DNA from: Streptomyces sp. CB01201
Lineage (GTDB): Bacteria; Actinomycetota; Actinomycetes; Streptomycetales; Streptomycetaceae
Reading direction: 5' to 3'
Assembly: GCF_002803085.1 (NCBI RefSeq)
Contig: NZ_NNBJ01000015.1
Coordinates: 144,240 to 208,239, forward strand
DNA length: 64,000 bases
Within the stretch, counting starts at the first letter, position 1. The number at the start of each line of letters is the position of its first letter. Positions 8,909-19,976 of the stretch are shown piece after piece. The notes beneath the pieces were generated by a model. The model saw only the letters and a program-made list of their open reading frames with translations. It was not told the DNA's origin and ran no database searches. Position numbers and translations under genes: made by a program.

Positions 8909-10588
8909 GTGGAAAACACTCACAGCACGAACGGCTCCGGCGCAGGACTGCTGCTGGCCGGGCGCTATCGGCTCGGCGACGCGATAGGCCGCGGCGGGAT
9001 GGGCAAGGTCTGGCGTGCCCACGACGAGGTGCTGCACCGCACCGTCGCCGTCAAGGAGCTCACCGCCGCTCTATACGTGGCCGAGGCCGACCGGGCGATC
9101 CTGCACGCGCGTACCCAGAAGGAAGCCCGCGCCGCCGCCCGCATCACTCACCCCGGCGTGGTCACCGTGCACGACGTGCTCGACCACGACAACCGGCCCT
9201 GGATCGTGATGCAGTACGTCGACGGGCCCTCGCTCGCCGACGCCGTGAAGGCCGCCGAAGGCCATCGCATCGACGCCCGTGAAGCCGCCCGCATCGGCCT
9301 GCACGTCCTCGGCGCGCTGCGCGCCGCGCACGCCGCAGGGGTGCTGCACCGCGATGTGAAGCCCGGCAACGTCCTGATCGCGAGCAACGGGCAGGTGCTG
9401 CTCACGGACTTCGGGATCGCCGCCATCGAGGGCGACGTCACCATCACCAAGACCGGCGAACTCGTCGGCTCCATCGACTATCTGGCGCCCGAGCGCGTCC
9501 AGGGCGGCCACCCGGGGCCCGCCTCCGACCTGTGGTCGCTGGGCGCGACCCTGTACGCCGCGGTGCAGGGCGAGTCGCCGTTCCGCCGGGACTCGCCGAT
9601 CTCCACCATGCAGGCCGTGGTCGCCGAGGAGCCCCCCGCGCCGGACCGGGCCGGTGCGCTGGCCCCCGTCATCGTCGCGCTGCTCCGCAAGAAGCCGGAG
9701 GAGCGCCCCTCGGCCGAGGAGGCCGAGCGGATGTTCCTGGAGGCGATGGAGGGCCGGGCCGCCAAGTCCGCCCAGGCCTATGTGCCGACGCGTCAGGTGT
9801 CCGAGCAGGAGCTGCGCTCGGCCGACGCCTCGCGGACGGGGCCCACCGAGAGGCAGTCGCCCCCGCTGCCGCCCCCGGCCCCGGTGCGGCCCGCGCCGGA
9901 GCCCTTGGCCGGCCGCCCGGAGCCGCGCAGGCGCCGCTGGCGGACCGCCGCGCTCGTGGTCGCACTGGCCGCGGTGGTCGGTGTGGGCGCCGGGTTCGCG
10001 GTGATGAAGTACCAGGAGCACGGCGGGAGTTCGGGTTCCGTGAACTCCGGTACCCCGTCCGTCTCCCGGACGCCCACCACCCCCGATGCCGGGCACCCGT
10101 CGGGCGGGGGCGACAATTCCGTCCCCGCCGGCTGGCAGCGCGTCAAGGACCCGGTCGGCTTCAGCCTGCTCGTGCCGAAGGGCTGGAAGCGCCAGCTGGA
10201 CGGCAACGAGATCGACTACACCCCGGACAACGGCAAGCACCGCATCCGGATAAGCGTCGACAAGCTGCCCGACTTCGAGAACCCGTACATGCACATGCTC
10301 AACATGGAGAAGTCGCTCAAGGACCGGCTGCCCCAGTACAAGCGCGTCACCCTGCACAGCAACACCTACCGCGACCAGGTGAAGTCGTCCCTCTGGGAGT
10401 TCACCTACGTGGAGAAGCAGGACTTCCCGGGCAAGCGGCACGCCATCGACCAGATGTATTACGGGGACGGCGGCAGGCCCGAGTACGCCCTCTACATGTC
10501 CGGTCCCGAGGAGGACTGGGCGACCACCCGCCAGCAGTTCGACACGGTGCTCCAGGGCTGGCAGCCCCCTTCCTCGACCGCGGGCTGA
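8909..10588 (+). CDS. Ser/Thr protein kinase 3
   Basis: 559-aa receptor kinase with a short N-terminus. Kinase domain is about 14-280: GRGGMGKV at 27-34, Lys49 in VAVKEL, Asp149 in HRDVKPGN, Asp167 in DFG, APE in YLAPERV. A Pro-rich juxtamembrane segment and Arg-rich stop precede one membrane helix (about 345-366). The extracellular domain (about 400-559) begins GFSLLVPKGWKR, the same pattern as in its neighbours. All catalytic residues are intact. GTG start; SD support is modest (GGGGGA very close, AAGGAAA farther). It is separated by about 200 bp from the pseudokinase gene, with TATGGT at 8821-8826 as a possible -10. Confidence 0.9.
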   Translation: MENTHSTNGSGAGLLLAGRYRLGDAIGRGGMGKVWRAHDEVLHRTVAVKELTAALYVAEADRAILHARTQKEARAAARITHPGVVTVHDVLDHDNRPWIVMQYVDGPSLADAVKAAEGHRIDAREAARIGLHVLGALRAAHAAGVLHRDVKPGNVLIASNGQVLLTDFGIAAIEGDVTITKTGELVGSIDYLAPERVQGGHPGPASDLWSLGATLYAAVQGESPFRRDSPISTMQAVVAEEPPAPDRAGALAPVIVALLRKKPEERPSAEEAERMFLEAMEGRAAKSAQAYVPTRQVSEQELRSADASRTGPTERQSPPLPPPAPVRPAPEPLAGRPEPRRRRWRTAALVVALAAVVGVGAGFAVMKYQEHGGSSGSVNSGTPSVSRTPTTPDAGHPSGGGDNSVPAGWQRVKDPVGFSLLVPKGWKRQLDGNEIDYTPDNGKHRIRISVDKLPDFENPYMHMLNMEKSLKDRLPQYKRVTLHSNTYRDQVKSSLWEFTYVEKQDFPGKRHAIDQMYYGDGGRPEYALYMSGPEEDWATTRQQFDTVLQGWQPPSSTAG

Positions 10589-10685
10589 TCCGCCCGCTCC
10601 CGCCCGCGGCGAACGCCGCCGGAGCCGCCCGGGGTGCGGCATGATGGGCCCTTGCAGGTGTGCGGGGGAGATCGAGGGGGGCCCG

Positions 10686-12335
10686 GTGCCCACAGCGGAG
10701 CAGGATCCGAAAGAACCCCAGGACCGTCAGGGGCGCCTCAACTCCCGTCTGGTGGCCGGACGTTACCGGCTCGTCGGGCGGCTCGGCCGGGGCGGGATGG
10801 GCACGGTGTGGCGGGCGCACGACGAGCTGCTCGGTCGCCATGTGGCCGTCAAGGAACTGCACCCCGACAGCGGCGTGCCCGCGACCGCGGCGCTGCGCGA
10901 GGCCCGCGCGGTCGCCCAGATCAAGCACCCGCATGTGATCGTCGTCCACGACGTCGTCCAGGAGCCCGCCCCCGAGGGGCCCCCGGGGGCCCGGCGTTCG
11001 TACATCGTGATGGAGCTCGTCGACGGCGGTTCGCTCGCCGACCGGCTCGCCTCGGCCGGACCCGTCGGGGTCCAGGAGGCCGCGCGCATCGGGGTCGCCC
11101 TGCTCGGCGCGCTCGCGACCGCGCATGCCCGGGGGGTACTGCACCGCGACCTCAAGCCCGCGAACGTCCTCATCGAGGAGGAGGGCGGACGCGTCGTGCT
11201 CACGGACTTCGGCATCGCGCAGGTGCCGGGCACCTCCACGATCAGCGAGGAGGGCGCGTTCGTCGGCTCGCCCGAGTACACGGCACCCGAGCGGATGCAG
11301 GGCGCCGGCGCCGGACCCGAGTCGGACCTGTGGTCGCTCGGTGCGCTCCTGTGCGCGGCCCTGACCGGTGAATCCCCCTTCCACCGCGACTCGTTGGGCG
11401 GGGTCCTGCACGCCGTCGTACTCGACGAGATCCGTCCGCCCCGGGCCGCGGGTCCCCTGCTGCCCGTCGTGCACGGCCTGTTGGAGCGCGATCCCAAGCA
11501 GCGGCTCGGCGCGACCGAGGCGGAGTCGCTGCTGCGGGCCTTCGCCGACGGGGGCAGCGGCTCGCGACCGCGCTACGTGCCGACCGAGCGGGTCGAGTCG
11601 CCGCCGCCCCCGGCCGGCGCGGTGACCCCGGCCGATGCCGTCCCCGCGCCCCCGGTCGCCCCGCCGAGCCCCGCCGCCCGACCCTGGGGAGCCCGCCGCA
11701 TCCTGGTGGGGGCCGCCCTGGTGATCGTGCTCGCCGGGGCGGGCGCGGCCGTCGCGGTGTTCGCGCTCGGCGGGGGCGGGGGGCACCGGCACGCGGCCGA
11801 GCGTGCGGCGCGGACCGCGGCCCCGCCCGTCGCGTCCTGGCGGCCGCCTCCGCCGCCACCGCCCCCGCCTCCGCGTCAGGCGCCGCCGCCGGTGCCCGAC
11901 GGATTCCACTTCGTCCGCGACCCGGACGGCTTCGGGATCGTCCTGCCCGACGGCTACACCCGCAGCACCGACGCCCAGCGCGTGTTCTACATGTCGCCGG
12001 GCGGCGCCCTGCGGGTCGGCATCCGGACCCAGAACGCCGTGTCCGGCGGGCCGCTCGGCGTCATGCGCCAGTCCGCCGCCAACGGGGCCACCACCAACCC
12101 CGGTTACCGCGACGCCAAGGTCACCGCGACCACCCACCACGGACGCGACGCGGCCCTGTGGGAGTTCACCTGGAACGGCTTCACCAGGGCGGAGGGCCCC
12201 CGCCACACCTACGACGTGTCCTGGGACGACTCGGGCCGGATGTACGACGTGTGGGTCTCGGCCCCCCTCGGCCGCCTCGACGAGGCGAAGCGCACCTTCG
12301 ACACCGCCCTGGACTCGTTCGTCCCGGGGCCTTGA
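10686..12335 (+). CDS. Ser/Thr protein kinase 4
   Basis: 549-aa receptor kinase. Kinase domain is about 22-290: GRGGMGTV at 34-41, Lys56 in VAVKEL, Asp155 in HRDLKPAN, Asp174 in DFG, APE in YTAPERM. One membrane helix is at about 339-362, followed by an extracellular polyproline tract near 380-395 and a domain starting GFGIVLPDGYTR. The GTG at 10686 is chosen because GAGGGGGG lies 5 nt upstream; an ATG at 10641 is in frame but has a poor site. Spacing of about 97 bp from kinase 3 suggests co-transcription. Confidence 0.9.
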   Translation: MPTAEQDPKEPQDRQGRLNSRLVAGRYRLVGRLGRGGMGTVWRAHDELLGRHVAVKELHPDSGVPATAALREARAVAQIKHPHVIVVHDVVQEPAPEGPPGARRSYIVMELVDGGSLADRLASAGPVGVQEAARIGVALLGALATAHARGVLHRDLKPANVLIEEEGGRVVLTDFGIAQVPGTSTISEEGAFVGSPEYTAPERMQGAGAGPESDLWSLGALLCAALTGESPFHRDSLGGVLHAVVLDEIRPPRAAGPLLPVVHGLLERDPKQRLGATEAESLLRAFADGGSGSRPRYVPTERVESPPPPAGAVTPADAVPAPPVAPPSPAARPWGARRILVGAALVIVLAGAGAAVAVFALGGGGGHRHAAERAARTAAPPVASWRPPPPPPPPPPRQAPPPVPDGFHFVRDPDGFGIVLPDGYTRSTDAQRVFYMSPGGALRVGIRTQNAVSGGPLGVMRQSAANGATTNPGYRDAKVTATTHHGRDAALWEFTWNGFTRAEGPRHTYDVSWDDSGRMYDVWVSAPLGRLDEAKRTFDTALDSFVPGP

Positions 12336-12413
12336 CGCGGTTCTCCGTCACGGCTGTGCATCCGTGTCCGGCCGGAAGTGGCAGCCGGGACCGGTGTTCG
12401 TCAGGATGTGGGC

Positions 12414-14105
<1,692 letters not shown>

Positions 14106-14255
14106 GCCGAAAGATCCACGATGAGGAAGCCCTCGCGCCTCCGGCGTGCATCCGGCGTGCTCCGGTACGCGTAACCCGCTGATCAGCAGTTATTCAGCCA
14201 GTGATCGCTGGCGCGGTTTCCGGGGTCCTGAAAAGCTGTTACCGACGGGTACCGA

Positions 14256-14279
14256 AAGTGCTCCGGCGGGCATACGCTC
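14256..14279 (+). promoter_or_regulatory. candidate leaderless promoter of the SSADH gene
   Basis: GTACCG at about 14250-14255, then an 18-nt spacer, then TACGCT at 14274-14279. The hexamer ends only 5 nt before the ATG at 14285, and no Shine-Dalgarno is visible. This suggests the transcript begins at or near the start codon. Confidence 0.4.
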
Positions 14280-14284
14280 GGCGC

Positions 14285-15913
14285 ATGACGGACTCGCAGG
14301 CCTCGCCCACGACCACCCGCACGCCCGCCGGGACCAACCCGGTCGCCCCGGCACCAGCCGGTGCGCGGACCGCCACCGATGTGGTCACGGGCCAGCTCGT
14401 CGCCCAGCTGACCCGGGGCGTGGCCGGGTCCGGGCGGACCGCCAACCACACGCCGTTCACCGGTGAGAAGCTGGCCGACCTGCCCGAGTCCACCCCCGAG
14501 GACGTCGCCGACGCCTTCGCGCGGGCCCGCGCCGCGCAGCGCTCCTGGGCCGCGACGCCGGTCCGTGCCCGCGCCGCCGTGCTGCTCCGCTTCCACGACC
14601 TGGTCCTGGCCCGGCAGGCCGAGGTGCTCGACCTGATCCAGCTGGAGACCGGCAAGGCCCGGCTGCACGCGCACGAAGAGGTGCAGGCCGTCGCCGTCGC
14701 CGCCCGCCACTACGGGCGCAAGGCACCGGCCTATCTGAAGCCGAAGCGCCACACCGGCGTCGTGCCCACCCTGACCAAGGTCACCGAACTGCGCCAGCCA
14801 CGCGGGGTGGTGGGGCAGATCGCGCCCTGGAACTACCCGCTGGAACTGTCGGTGGGCGACGCGCTGCCCGCGTTCGTCTCGGGCAACGCCGTCGTGATGA
14901 AGCCCGACACCGAGACCGCGCTCACCGCCCTGTGGGCACGCGATCTGCTGATCGAGGCGGGCCTGCCGGCCGAGGTCTTCCAGGTCGTGCTCGGCGAGGG
15001 CCCGGTGGTCGGCCCCGAGGTCGTCCGGCACGCCGACTACGTCTCCTTCACCGGCTCGACCCGCACCGGCCGCGAGGTCGCCCAGGGCGCGGCGGCCCGA
15101 CTGGTCGGCGTATCACTGGAGTTGGGCGGCAAGAACGCCATGCTCGTGCTCCATGACGCCGATGTGGAGAAGGCGGCCGCGGGCGCGGTCCGCGCCTGCT
15201 TCTCCTCGGCCGGCCAGCTCTGCATCTCGATCGAGCGGCTGTACGTTCATGAATCGATCGCCGACGCCTTTCTTGAGCGATTCGCCGCACGGACGAAGGC
15301 GATGCGGCTCGGCCGCTCACTCGCGTACGGCGCCGACATGGGCTCCCTGGTCGGCGAGCGCCAGCTGGAGACCGTCACCCGGCATGTCGAGGAGGCCGTC
15401 GCCAAGGGGGCGAGGCTCATCGCGGGCGGCGTGGCCCGCCCCGACATCGGCCCGCTCTTCTACGAGCCCACCATCCTGGACGGCGTCGAGGCGCCGATGG
15501 CCGTGTGCACCGAGGAGACCTTCGGCCCGGTCGTCTCCGTCTACCGCTTCACGGACGAGGGCGAGGTGATCGAGCGCGCCAACGCCACCCCCTACGGCCT
15601 CAACTCCTCGGTGTGGACCAAGGATTCCAGGCGCGGCCACGAGGTCGCGGCCCGGCTCGGCACCGGCACGGTGAACATCAACGAGGGCTATGCCCCCGCC
15701 TACGGCAGCGTCCAGTCGCCGATGGGCGGCATGAAGGACTCGGGCCTCGGCCGCCGGCACGGCTCCGAGGGCATCCTCAAGTACACCGAGGCCCAGACCG
15801 TCGCCCAGCAGCGGCTCATCCCGCTGGCCCCCTCCTTCGGCATGGACGACGAGAAGTATGCCGCCTTCATGACCCGCAGCCTCAAGGCCATGAAGGCACT
15901 GCGCCTGCGCTAG
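14285..15913 (+). CDS. gabD2: succinate-semialdehyde dehydrogenase, NADP-type (ALDH superfamily)
   Basis: Oxidises succinic semialdehyde to succinate in the cytoplasm, joining GABA or 2-oxoglutarate breakdown to the TCA cycle. The 542-aa protein has the aldehyde dehydrogenase signatures: IAPWNYPLELSVGDALPA, SFTGSTRTGREV, general-base Glu279 in SLELGGKN and catalytic Cys313 in SSAGQLC. About 45 variable N-terminal residues precede the fold, usual for the actinobacterial GabD2 group. The substrate is assigned by family resemblance only. A leaderless start is likely. It is followed after 73 bp by the GMC oxidoreductase gene in the same direction. Confidence 0.85.
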   Translation: MTDSQASPTTTRTPAGTNPVAPAPAGARTATDVVTGQLVAQLTRGVAGSGRTANHTPFTGEKLADLPESTPEDVADAFARARAAQRSWAATPVRARAAVLLRFHDLVLARQAEVLDLIQLETGKARLHAHEEVQAVAVAARHYGRKAPAYLKPKRHTGVVPTLTKVTELRQPRGVVGQIAPWNYPLELSVGDALPAFVSGNAVVMKPDTETALTALWARDLLIEAGLPAEVFQVVLGEGPVVGPEVVRHADYVSFTGSTRTGREVAQGAAARLVGVSLELGGKNAMLVLHDADVEKAAAGAVRACFSSAGQLCISIERLYVHESIADAFLERFAARTKAMRLGRSLAYGADMGSLVGERQLETVTRHVEEAVAKGARLIAGGVARPDIGPLFYEPTILDGVEAPMAVCTEETFGPVVSVYRFTDEGEVIERANATPYGLNSSVWTKDSRRGHEVAARLGTGTVNINEGYAPAYGSVQSPMGGMKDSGLGRRHGSEGILKYTEAQTVAQQRLIPLAPSFGMDDEKYAAFMTRSLKAMKALRLR

Positions 15914-15986
15914 CTCCCGAGTCCGCCCCGACCTCGCCAGGAAACCCGCCCCGCACCACCGCCCCCCCCCGTGCACGAGGAGAGCC

Positions 15987-17792
15987 ATGTCCCAGGTACC
16001 CCCTGCCCAGAATCCGGACGAGGACGGCGGATACGACTACGACGTCGTCGTGGTCGGCTCGGGCTTCGGCGGCTCGGTGACGGCACTGCGGCTGACCGAG
16101 AAGGGCTACCGGGTAGCCGTCCTGGAGGCGGGCCGCCGCTTCACCCGGGCCACGCTGCCCAAGAACTCCTGGGACATCAAGAACTACCTGTGGGCGCCCA
16201 GGCTCGGCCTGTACGGCATCCAGCGCATCCATCTGCTCGGCAATGTGATGGTGCTCGGGGGCGCGGGGGTCGGCGGCGGCTCGCTCAACTACGCCAACAC
16301 CCTGTACGTCCCGCCGAAGCAGTTCTTCGACGACCCGCAGTGGAGGGACATCACCGACTGGCAGGACGAGCTGGCGCCCTACTACGACCAGGCGCGGCGG
16401 ATGCTCGGGGTGCGGCTCAACCCGACGATGACGCCCTCCGACGTCCACCTCAAGGCCGCGGCCCAGCGCATGGGCGTCGGCGACACCTTCCACATGGCGC
16501 CGGTCGGGGTCTTCTTCGGCGACGGCCAGGACGGTGACGGTGCGTCAAAGGCCAAGCCCGGTAAGGCTGTTGACGACCCCTACTTCGGTGGTGCGGGCCC
16601 CTCGCGCAGCGCGTGCACCGAATGCGGCGAGTGCATGACGGGGTGCCGGCACGGGGCGAAGAACACCCTGAACGAGAACTACCTCTACCTCGCCGAGAAG
16701 GCGGGCGCCGTGGTCCACCCCATGACGACCGTGGTCTCGGTGACCGACGACTCGCGCGGCGGCCATGCCGTCGCCACCCTGCCCACCGACCGCAAGGACG
16801 CCCCGGGCCGGCTGTTCACCGCCCGACGCGTCGTCATCGCGGCCGGTACCTACGGCACCCAGACCCTGCTCCACCGCATGAAGGCGAGCGGTCAACTCCC
16901 GTACATCTCGAAGCGGTTGGGCGAGCTGACCCGCACCAACTCCGAGGCGCTCGTCGGAGCCCAGACCACCAGCCGCCGCTACCGCAGCCGGCACGGTGCG
17001 GCCGACGTCGACTTCACCCGGGGCGTCGCCATCACCTCCTCGATCCATCCGGACGAGAACACCCACATCGAGCCGGTCCGCTACGGCAAGGGCTCGAACG
17101 CGATGGGCAGCATGTCGATCCTCCAGGTGCCCTACGGCGTCAACCGGGTACGCAACTGGCTCGGCAACGCGGCCAAGCACCCGCTGCTCCTCGCACGTTC
17201 GATCAGCAACCACCGCTGGTCCGAGCGGACGATCATCGGCCTGGTCATGCAGTCGCTCGACAATTCGCTCACCACGCATCTCAAGCCGGACGGCGTCGGC
17301 AAGGGCCTGCTGACCGCTGAGCAGGGCCACGGCGCGCCCAATCCGAAGCAGATCCGGGCGGCCACCGACGGCGCCACGGCGATCGCCGCGGAGATCAACG
17401 GCTTCGCGGGGTCGAACGTGGGCGAGCTGATGGGCACCCCGCTCACCGCGCACTTCCTGGGCGGCTGCCCGATCGGCGACTCGGCCGAGACCGGCGTGAT
17501 CGACCCGTACCACCGGCTGTACGGACACCCCGGCATCTCGGTCGTGGACGGCGCGGCGGTCTCGGCGAACCTCGGCGTGAACCCGTCCCTGACGATCACC
17601 GCACAGGCCGAGCGCGCGATGTCGCTGTGGCCCAACAAGGGCGAGGCCGACCTCCGCCCGGCGTCGGGCGCGGCCTATGTCCGGCTCGCCCCGGTCGAGC
17701 CGAAGTCCCCGGCGGTCCCGGCGGAGGCGTTCGGCGCGCTCAAGCTCCCGTTCCTGGGCATGCCGGCGGTCCCGCCGAAGCCGGGGGAGTGA
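15987..17792 (+). CDS. GMC-family FAD oxidoreductase, ChoD/cholesterol-oxidase-like
   Basis: 601-aa flavoprotein. The FAD-binding GSGFGG lies at residues 24-29 and an acidic strand end in VLEAGRRF. The C-terminal GMC oxidoreductase region includes NPSLTITAQAERAM. A notable CxxCxxCxxxC cluster (Cys210, 213, 216, 220; CTECGECMTGC) resembles a [4Fe-4S] ligand set. Proteins of this type are annotated as cholesterol oxidase (mycobacterial ChoD) but the true substrate is uncertain. No signal peptide is seen, so it is probably cytoplasmic. The ATG has GAGGAGAG upstream. Confidence 0.85.
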   Translation: MSQVPPAQNPDEDGGYDYDVVVVGSGFGGSVTALRLTEKGYRVAVLEAGRRFTRATLPKNSWDIKNYLWAPRLGLYGIQRIHLLGNVMVLGGAGVGGGSLNYANTLYVPPKQFFDDPQWRDITDWQDELAPYYDQARRMLGVRLNPTMTPSDVHLKAAAQRMGVGDTFHMAPVGVFFGDGQDGDGASKAKPGKAVDDPYFGGAGPSRSACTECGECMTGCRHGAKNTLNENYLYLAEKAGAVVHPMTTVVSVTDDSRGGHAVATLPTDRKDAPGRLFTARRVVIAAGTYGTQTLLHRMKASGQLPYISKRLGELTRTNSEALVGAQTTSRRYRSRHGAADVDFTRGVAITSSIHPDENTHIEPVRYGKGSNAMGSMSILQVPYGVNRVRNWLGNAAKHPLLLARSISNHRWSERTIIGLVMQSLDNSLTTHLKPDGVGKGLLTAEQGHGAPNPKQIRAATDGATAIAAEINGFAGSNVGELMGTPLTAHFLGGCPIGDSAETGVIDPYHRLYGHPGISVVDGAAVSANLGVNPSLTITAQAERAMSLWPNKGEADLRPASGAAYVRLAPVEPKSPAVPAEAFGALKLPFLGMPAVPPKPGE

Positions 17793-17838
17793 GCCGCGCG
17801 GACCGTCCCGGCGGATCAGGGCCGTCGATGAGCCGTGG

Positions 17839-17862
17839 GTGATCGCTTACGCAAACGATCAC
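17839..17862. repeat. 7-bp inverted repeat (operator or small hairpin)
   Basis: GTGATCG and CGATCAC are separated by 10 AT-richer bases just after the GMC oxidoreductase gene. This could be an operator or a weak hairpin; nothing decides between them. Confidence 0.35.
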
Positions 17863-17892
17863 ACAAGCAATCGAAAGCCGGCCGGACACGCC

Positions 17893-17928
17893 AGAGGCGC
17901 TGCACCCCCCTCCGAGTGCAGCGCCTCT
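17893..17928 (+). terminator. terminator after the GMC oxidoreductase gene
   Basis: Perfect 12-bp stem (AGAGGCGCTGCA / TGCAGCGCCTCT) with a 12-nt C-rich loop, about 100 bp after the stop. There is no U tract, as is usual for Streptomyces terminators. Confidence 0.75.
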
Positions 17929-18024
17929 CACGTATGCGGAGACCTGGTGGAGCCCCGTCGGCGGAAACGGAACGCGGACGGGGCTGTTGGTTCCACATGC
18001 ATGACCTGTGGCTCCTGTGAATGG

Positions 18025-18053
18025 TTGTCCAGCCTTCACGAAATCCTTATGTG
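18025..18053 (+). promoter_or_regulatory. candidate promoter for the 18157 gene
   Basis: TTGTCC at 18025-18030, a 17-nt spacer, then TATGTG at 18048-18053. The -35 and spacing fit an HrdB promoter well; the -10 is imperfect. The implied leader is about 95 nt. Confidence 0.4.
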
Positions 18054-18156
18054 ATCCACACCACTCCTTTTGTGCGGCAACCATCGGCCCGCTCCACGGG
18101 TCGAACCGCTGCCGCGGCGTGTGCCGCCCAGTGCATGTCAAAAGGGGTCATCAGAA

Positions 18157-19368
18157 GTGAGCGAGAAGCCGCCGGTCTCGAAGGAGTCGTCGGGTGACGA
18201 CTCGGTGCCGGACGACGTCTGGGACCGGTTCATCCGCGACACCGAGCTGGACATCCGGGCGTCCGCGCCCAAGGAGCCCTCGGCCCGGGCCCGGATGGTG
18301 ACCGACCGGCTGCGCAAGGAGCAGGAGGCGGCCGGGGCCGCCGGGGCCCGTGGCCGCACGGGCAGGCGCGGGGGCAGGACCAAGGGCCGCCCCGCCGAGC
18401 CGGCGGGCTGGCGGACCGGTCCGGCCTGGCAGGAGATGAACGGGCGGGCCGCACGCAAGCGCCGGATGTGGGGCGTGCTCGGCGTCTTCCTCGCCGCGGG
18501 CGTCCTGATGGTGGCCCTCAATCCGTCCCGGGCGCTGTCCGTGGTGACCGGCGGCGACGGCTCGGACGGCACCGCCGTCGCCCCGCTCCCGGCGGAGACC
18601 GCGGCCCCGACCGGCGCGCCGCCCTCCTTCGACCCGGACCGGCCCACCCTGAAGGAGCCGTTCCGCGGCTCGCCCGCGGTGCAGTACGCGGACGGCGCCG
18701 CCGGCATCGAGCTGCCCGACGCCACCGCGCTCGGCGGCCTCTCCAAGGAGCGGGTGGCCGCGGCCCTGGCCGCCACCCGCACCCTCCTGGTCGAGTCGAA
18801 CCTGTCCCCGGCCACCCTGCGCGGCGAGCGCCCGGAGGCCGCGCTCGCCCTCATCGATCCGCTGGAGAAGGAGGTCCTCGACCGGCTCAACACCGGTCTG
18901 GTCAAGCCGGACAAGGGCAACGATCCGCTGACCCTCTTCTCCCGTTTCGACCCGAAGAAGGTCAAGCTCGTCGGTGACGTGGTCAAGACCCGCGGCCGCA
19001 TGACGTTCGACAAGGGGTCCGACGGCGAGGTCGTCGTGCACGCCGACTACACCTTCGTCTACCCGCTGGTGAAGGCCGCGCCCGGCTCGACGGAGGTGGC
19101 CCGCACGATCGTCCGCCGTGTCCTCGACGTCCAGGTCTCCGACCCGTCCCGCGTGCGCTCCACCCCGGGGAAGCTCTGGCTCGTCTCCTACGACGAGAGC
19201 ATCGGCAACTCGCAGTGCGACCTCTACGACGGCTACCTGACCCCCGGGTTCGCCGACGAAACCCCCTCGGGCCCGTCCCCGAGCGGCTCCCCGCTCGACC
19301 CGTACGACCGGCACAAGCCCCTGGACGCGGACCGCTCGGAGGGCTGCGGGACCGTGACGCGCACCTGA
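18157..19368 (+). CDS. single-pass membrane protein of unknown function
   Basis: I do not recognise a characterised family. The 403-aa protein has a hydrophilic Arg-rich cytoplasmic N-terminus (1-103) with VWDRFIRDTELDIRASA. One membrane helix (about 105-124) and a roughly 280-residue extracytoplasmic part rich in hydrophobic and basic patches follow. Sites such as LFSRFDPKKVKLVGDVVKTR and DYTFVYPLVKA suggest a folded beta-rich domain. Two cysteines near the C-terminus (SQCDLYDG, EGCGT) could pair. The GTG start has AAAGGGG about 9 nt upstream. It sits between the GMC oxidoreductase gene and the chorismate mutase gene, convergent with the latter. Confidence 0.8.
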   Translation: MSEKPPVSKESSGDDSVPDDVWDRFIRDTELDIRASAPKEPSARARMVTDRLRKEQEAAGAAGARGRTGRRGGRTKGRPAEPAGWRTGPAWQEMNGRAARKRRMWGVLGVFLAAGVLMVALNPSRALSVVTGGDGSDGTAVAPLPAETAAPTGAPPSFDPDRPTLKEPFRGSPAVQYADGAAGIELPDATALGGLSKERVAAALAATRTLLVESNLSPATLRGERPEAALALIDPLEKEVLDRLNTGLVKPDKGNDPLTLFSRFDPKKVKLVGDVVKTRGRMTFDKGSDGEVVVHADYTFVYPLVKAAPGSTEVARTIVRRVLDVQVSDPSRVRSTPGKLWLVSYDESIGNSQCDLYDGYLTPGFADETPSGPSPSGSPLDPYDRHKPLDADRSEGCGTVTRT

Positions 19369-19470
19369 GCGAGAACGCCAACGCCCTTATCAGGAAAGGG
19401 AGTTCTGATGAGCCCGCGCTTGAACGCGCGCTCCTGGAACCCTCTGCCGCGTCGCCCCTGACGCAGGCGA

Positions 19471-19524
19471 AGGGCCCCGCGGTTCGGCCCGTACGGGGTG
19501 TGTACGGGCGGCCTGCGGGGCCCT
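19471..19524 (+). terminator. terminator after the unknown membrane protein
   Basis: Outer stem AGGGCCCCGC / GCGGGGCCCT (10 bp) encloses a second stem CCCGTAC / GTACGGG, giving a strong branched hairpin about 100 bp after the stop. It lies between convergent genes and could act in both directions. Confidence 0.7.
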
Positions 19525-19533
19525 GGGCCGTCA

Positions 19534-19560
19534 GCACCGACGTCAGGGCAGCGTCGGTGC
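19534..19560. terminator. second hairpin between convergent genes
   Basis: Perfect 9-bp stem GCACCGACG / CGTCGGTGC with a 9-nt loop, immediately after the previous hairpin. It is probably part of a bidirectional termination zone. Confidence 0.55.
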
Positions 19561-19976
19561 CGCGGGGGGCGGCGCCGGGGGGTGCGCCGCTGGACTGGTG
19601 CGGGCGCCAGGTGGCCGCCCCGGCGCGTGCGGGGCGCGCGAGTGGTGTCGACCAATGGCAACGGGTGTACGGGGTAAGGGACTTGTCTCTGCATCGTGCT
19701 GGATGGGCCGCGCCCGGCGCAACCGTTTCGACCGGATGCGGCCGGCCCCGGGCGTCCCCGGAACCGACCGCCCTTATGGGGTGACCGGGCTGCTGTCCCC
19801 TGCCGTCCGGTCACACACACCGGGGCGAGGTCCCACGACGCACTTGCGATGCGTCACACGCCCCAGCGGAGCCACGCGTGGTTTTTTCGGGCCCGCCCCT
19901 GGCTGGCACGGACACCCCACCAACGAAGCCGGGCCGGACCCGGTCACGGCGCCGTACGGGTGAGGAGCGCCCGAAC
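19561..19976. other. 416-bp non-coding stretch between convergent genes
   Basis: No gene seen on either strand. It holds a hairpin with an 8-bp perfect stem (GTGACCGG at 19781-19788, CCGGTCAC at 19807-19814). It also has the palindrome CCACGCGTGG followed by six T residues at 19882-19887, unusual in such GC-rich DNA and possibly a weak terminator for plus-strand reading. Confidence 0.5.
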
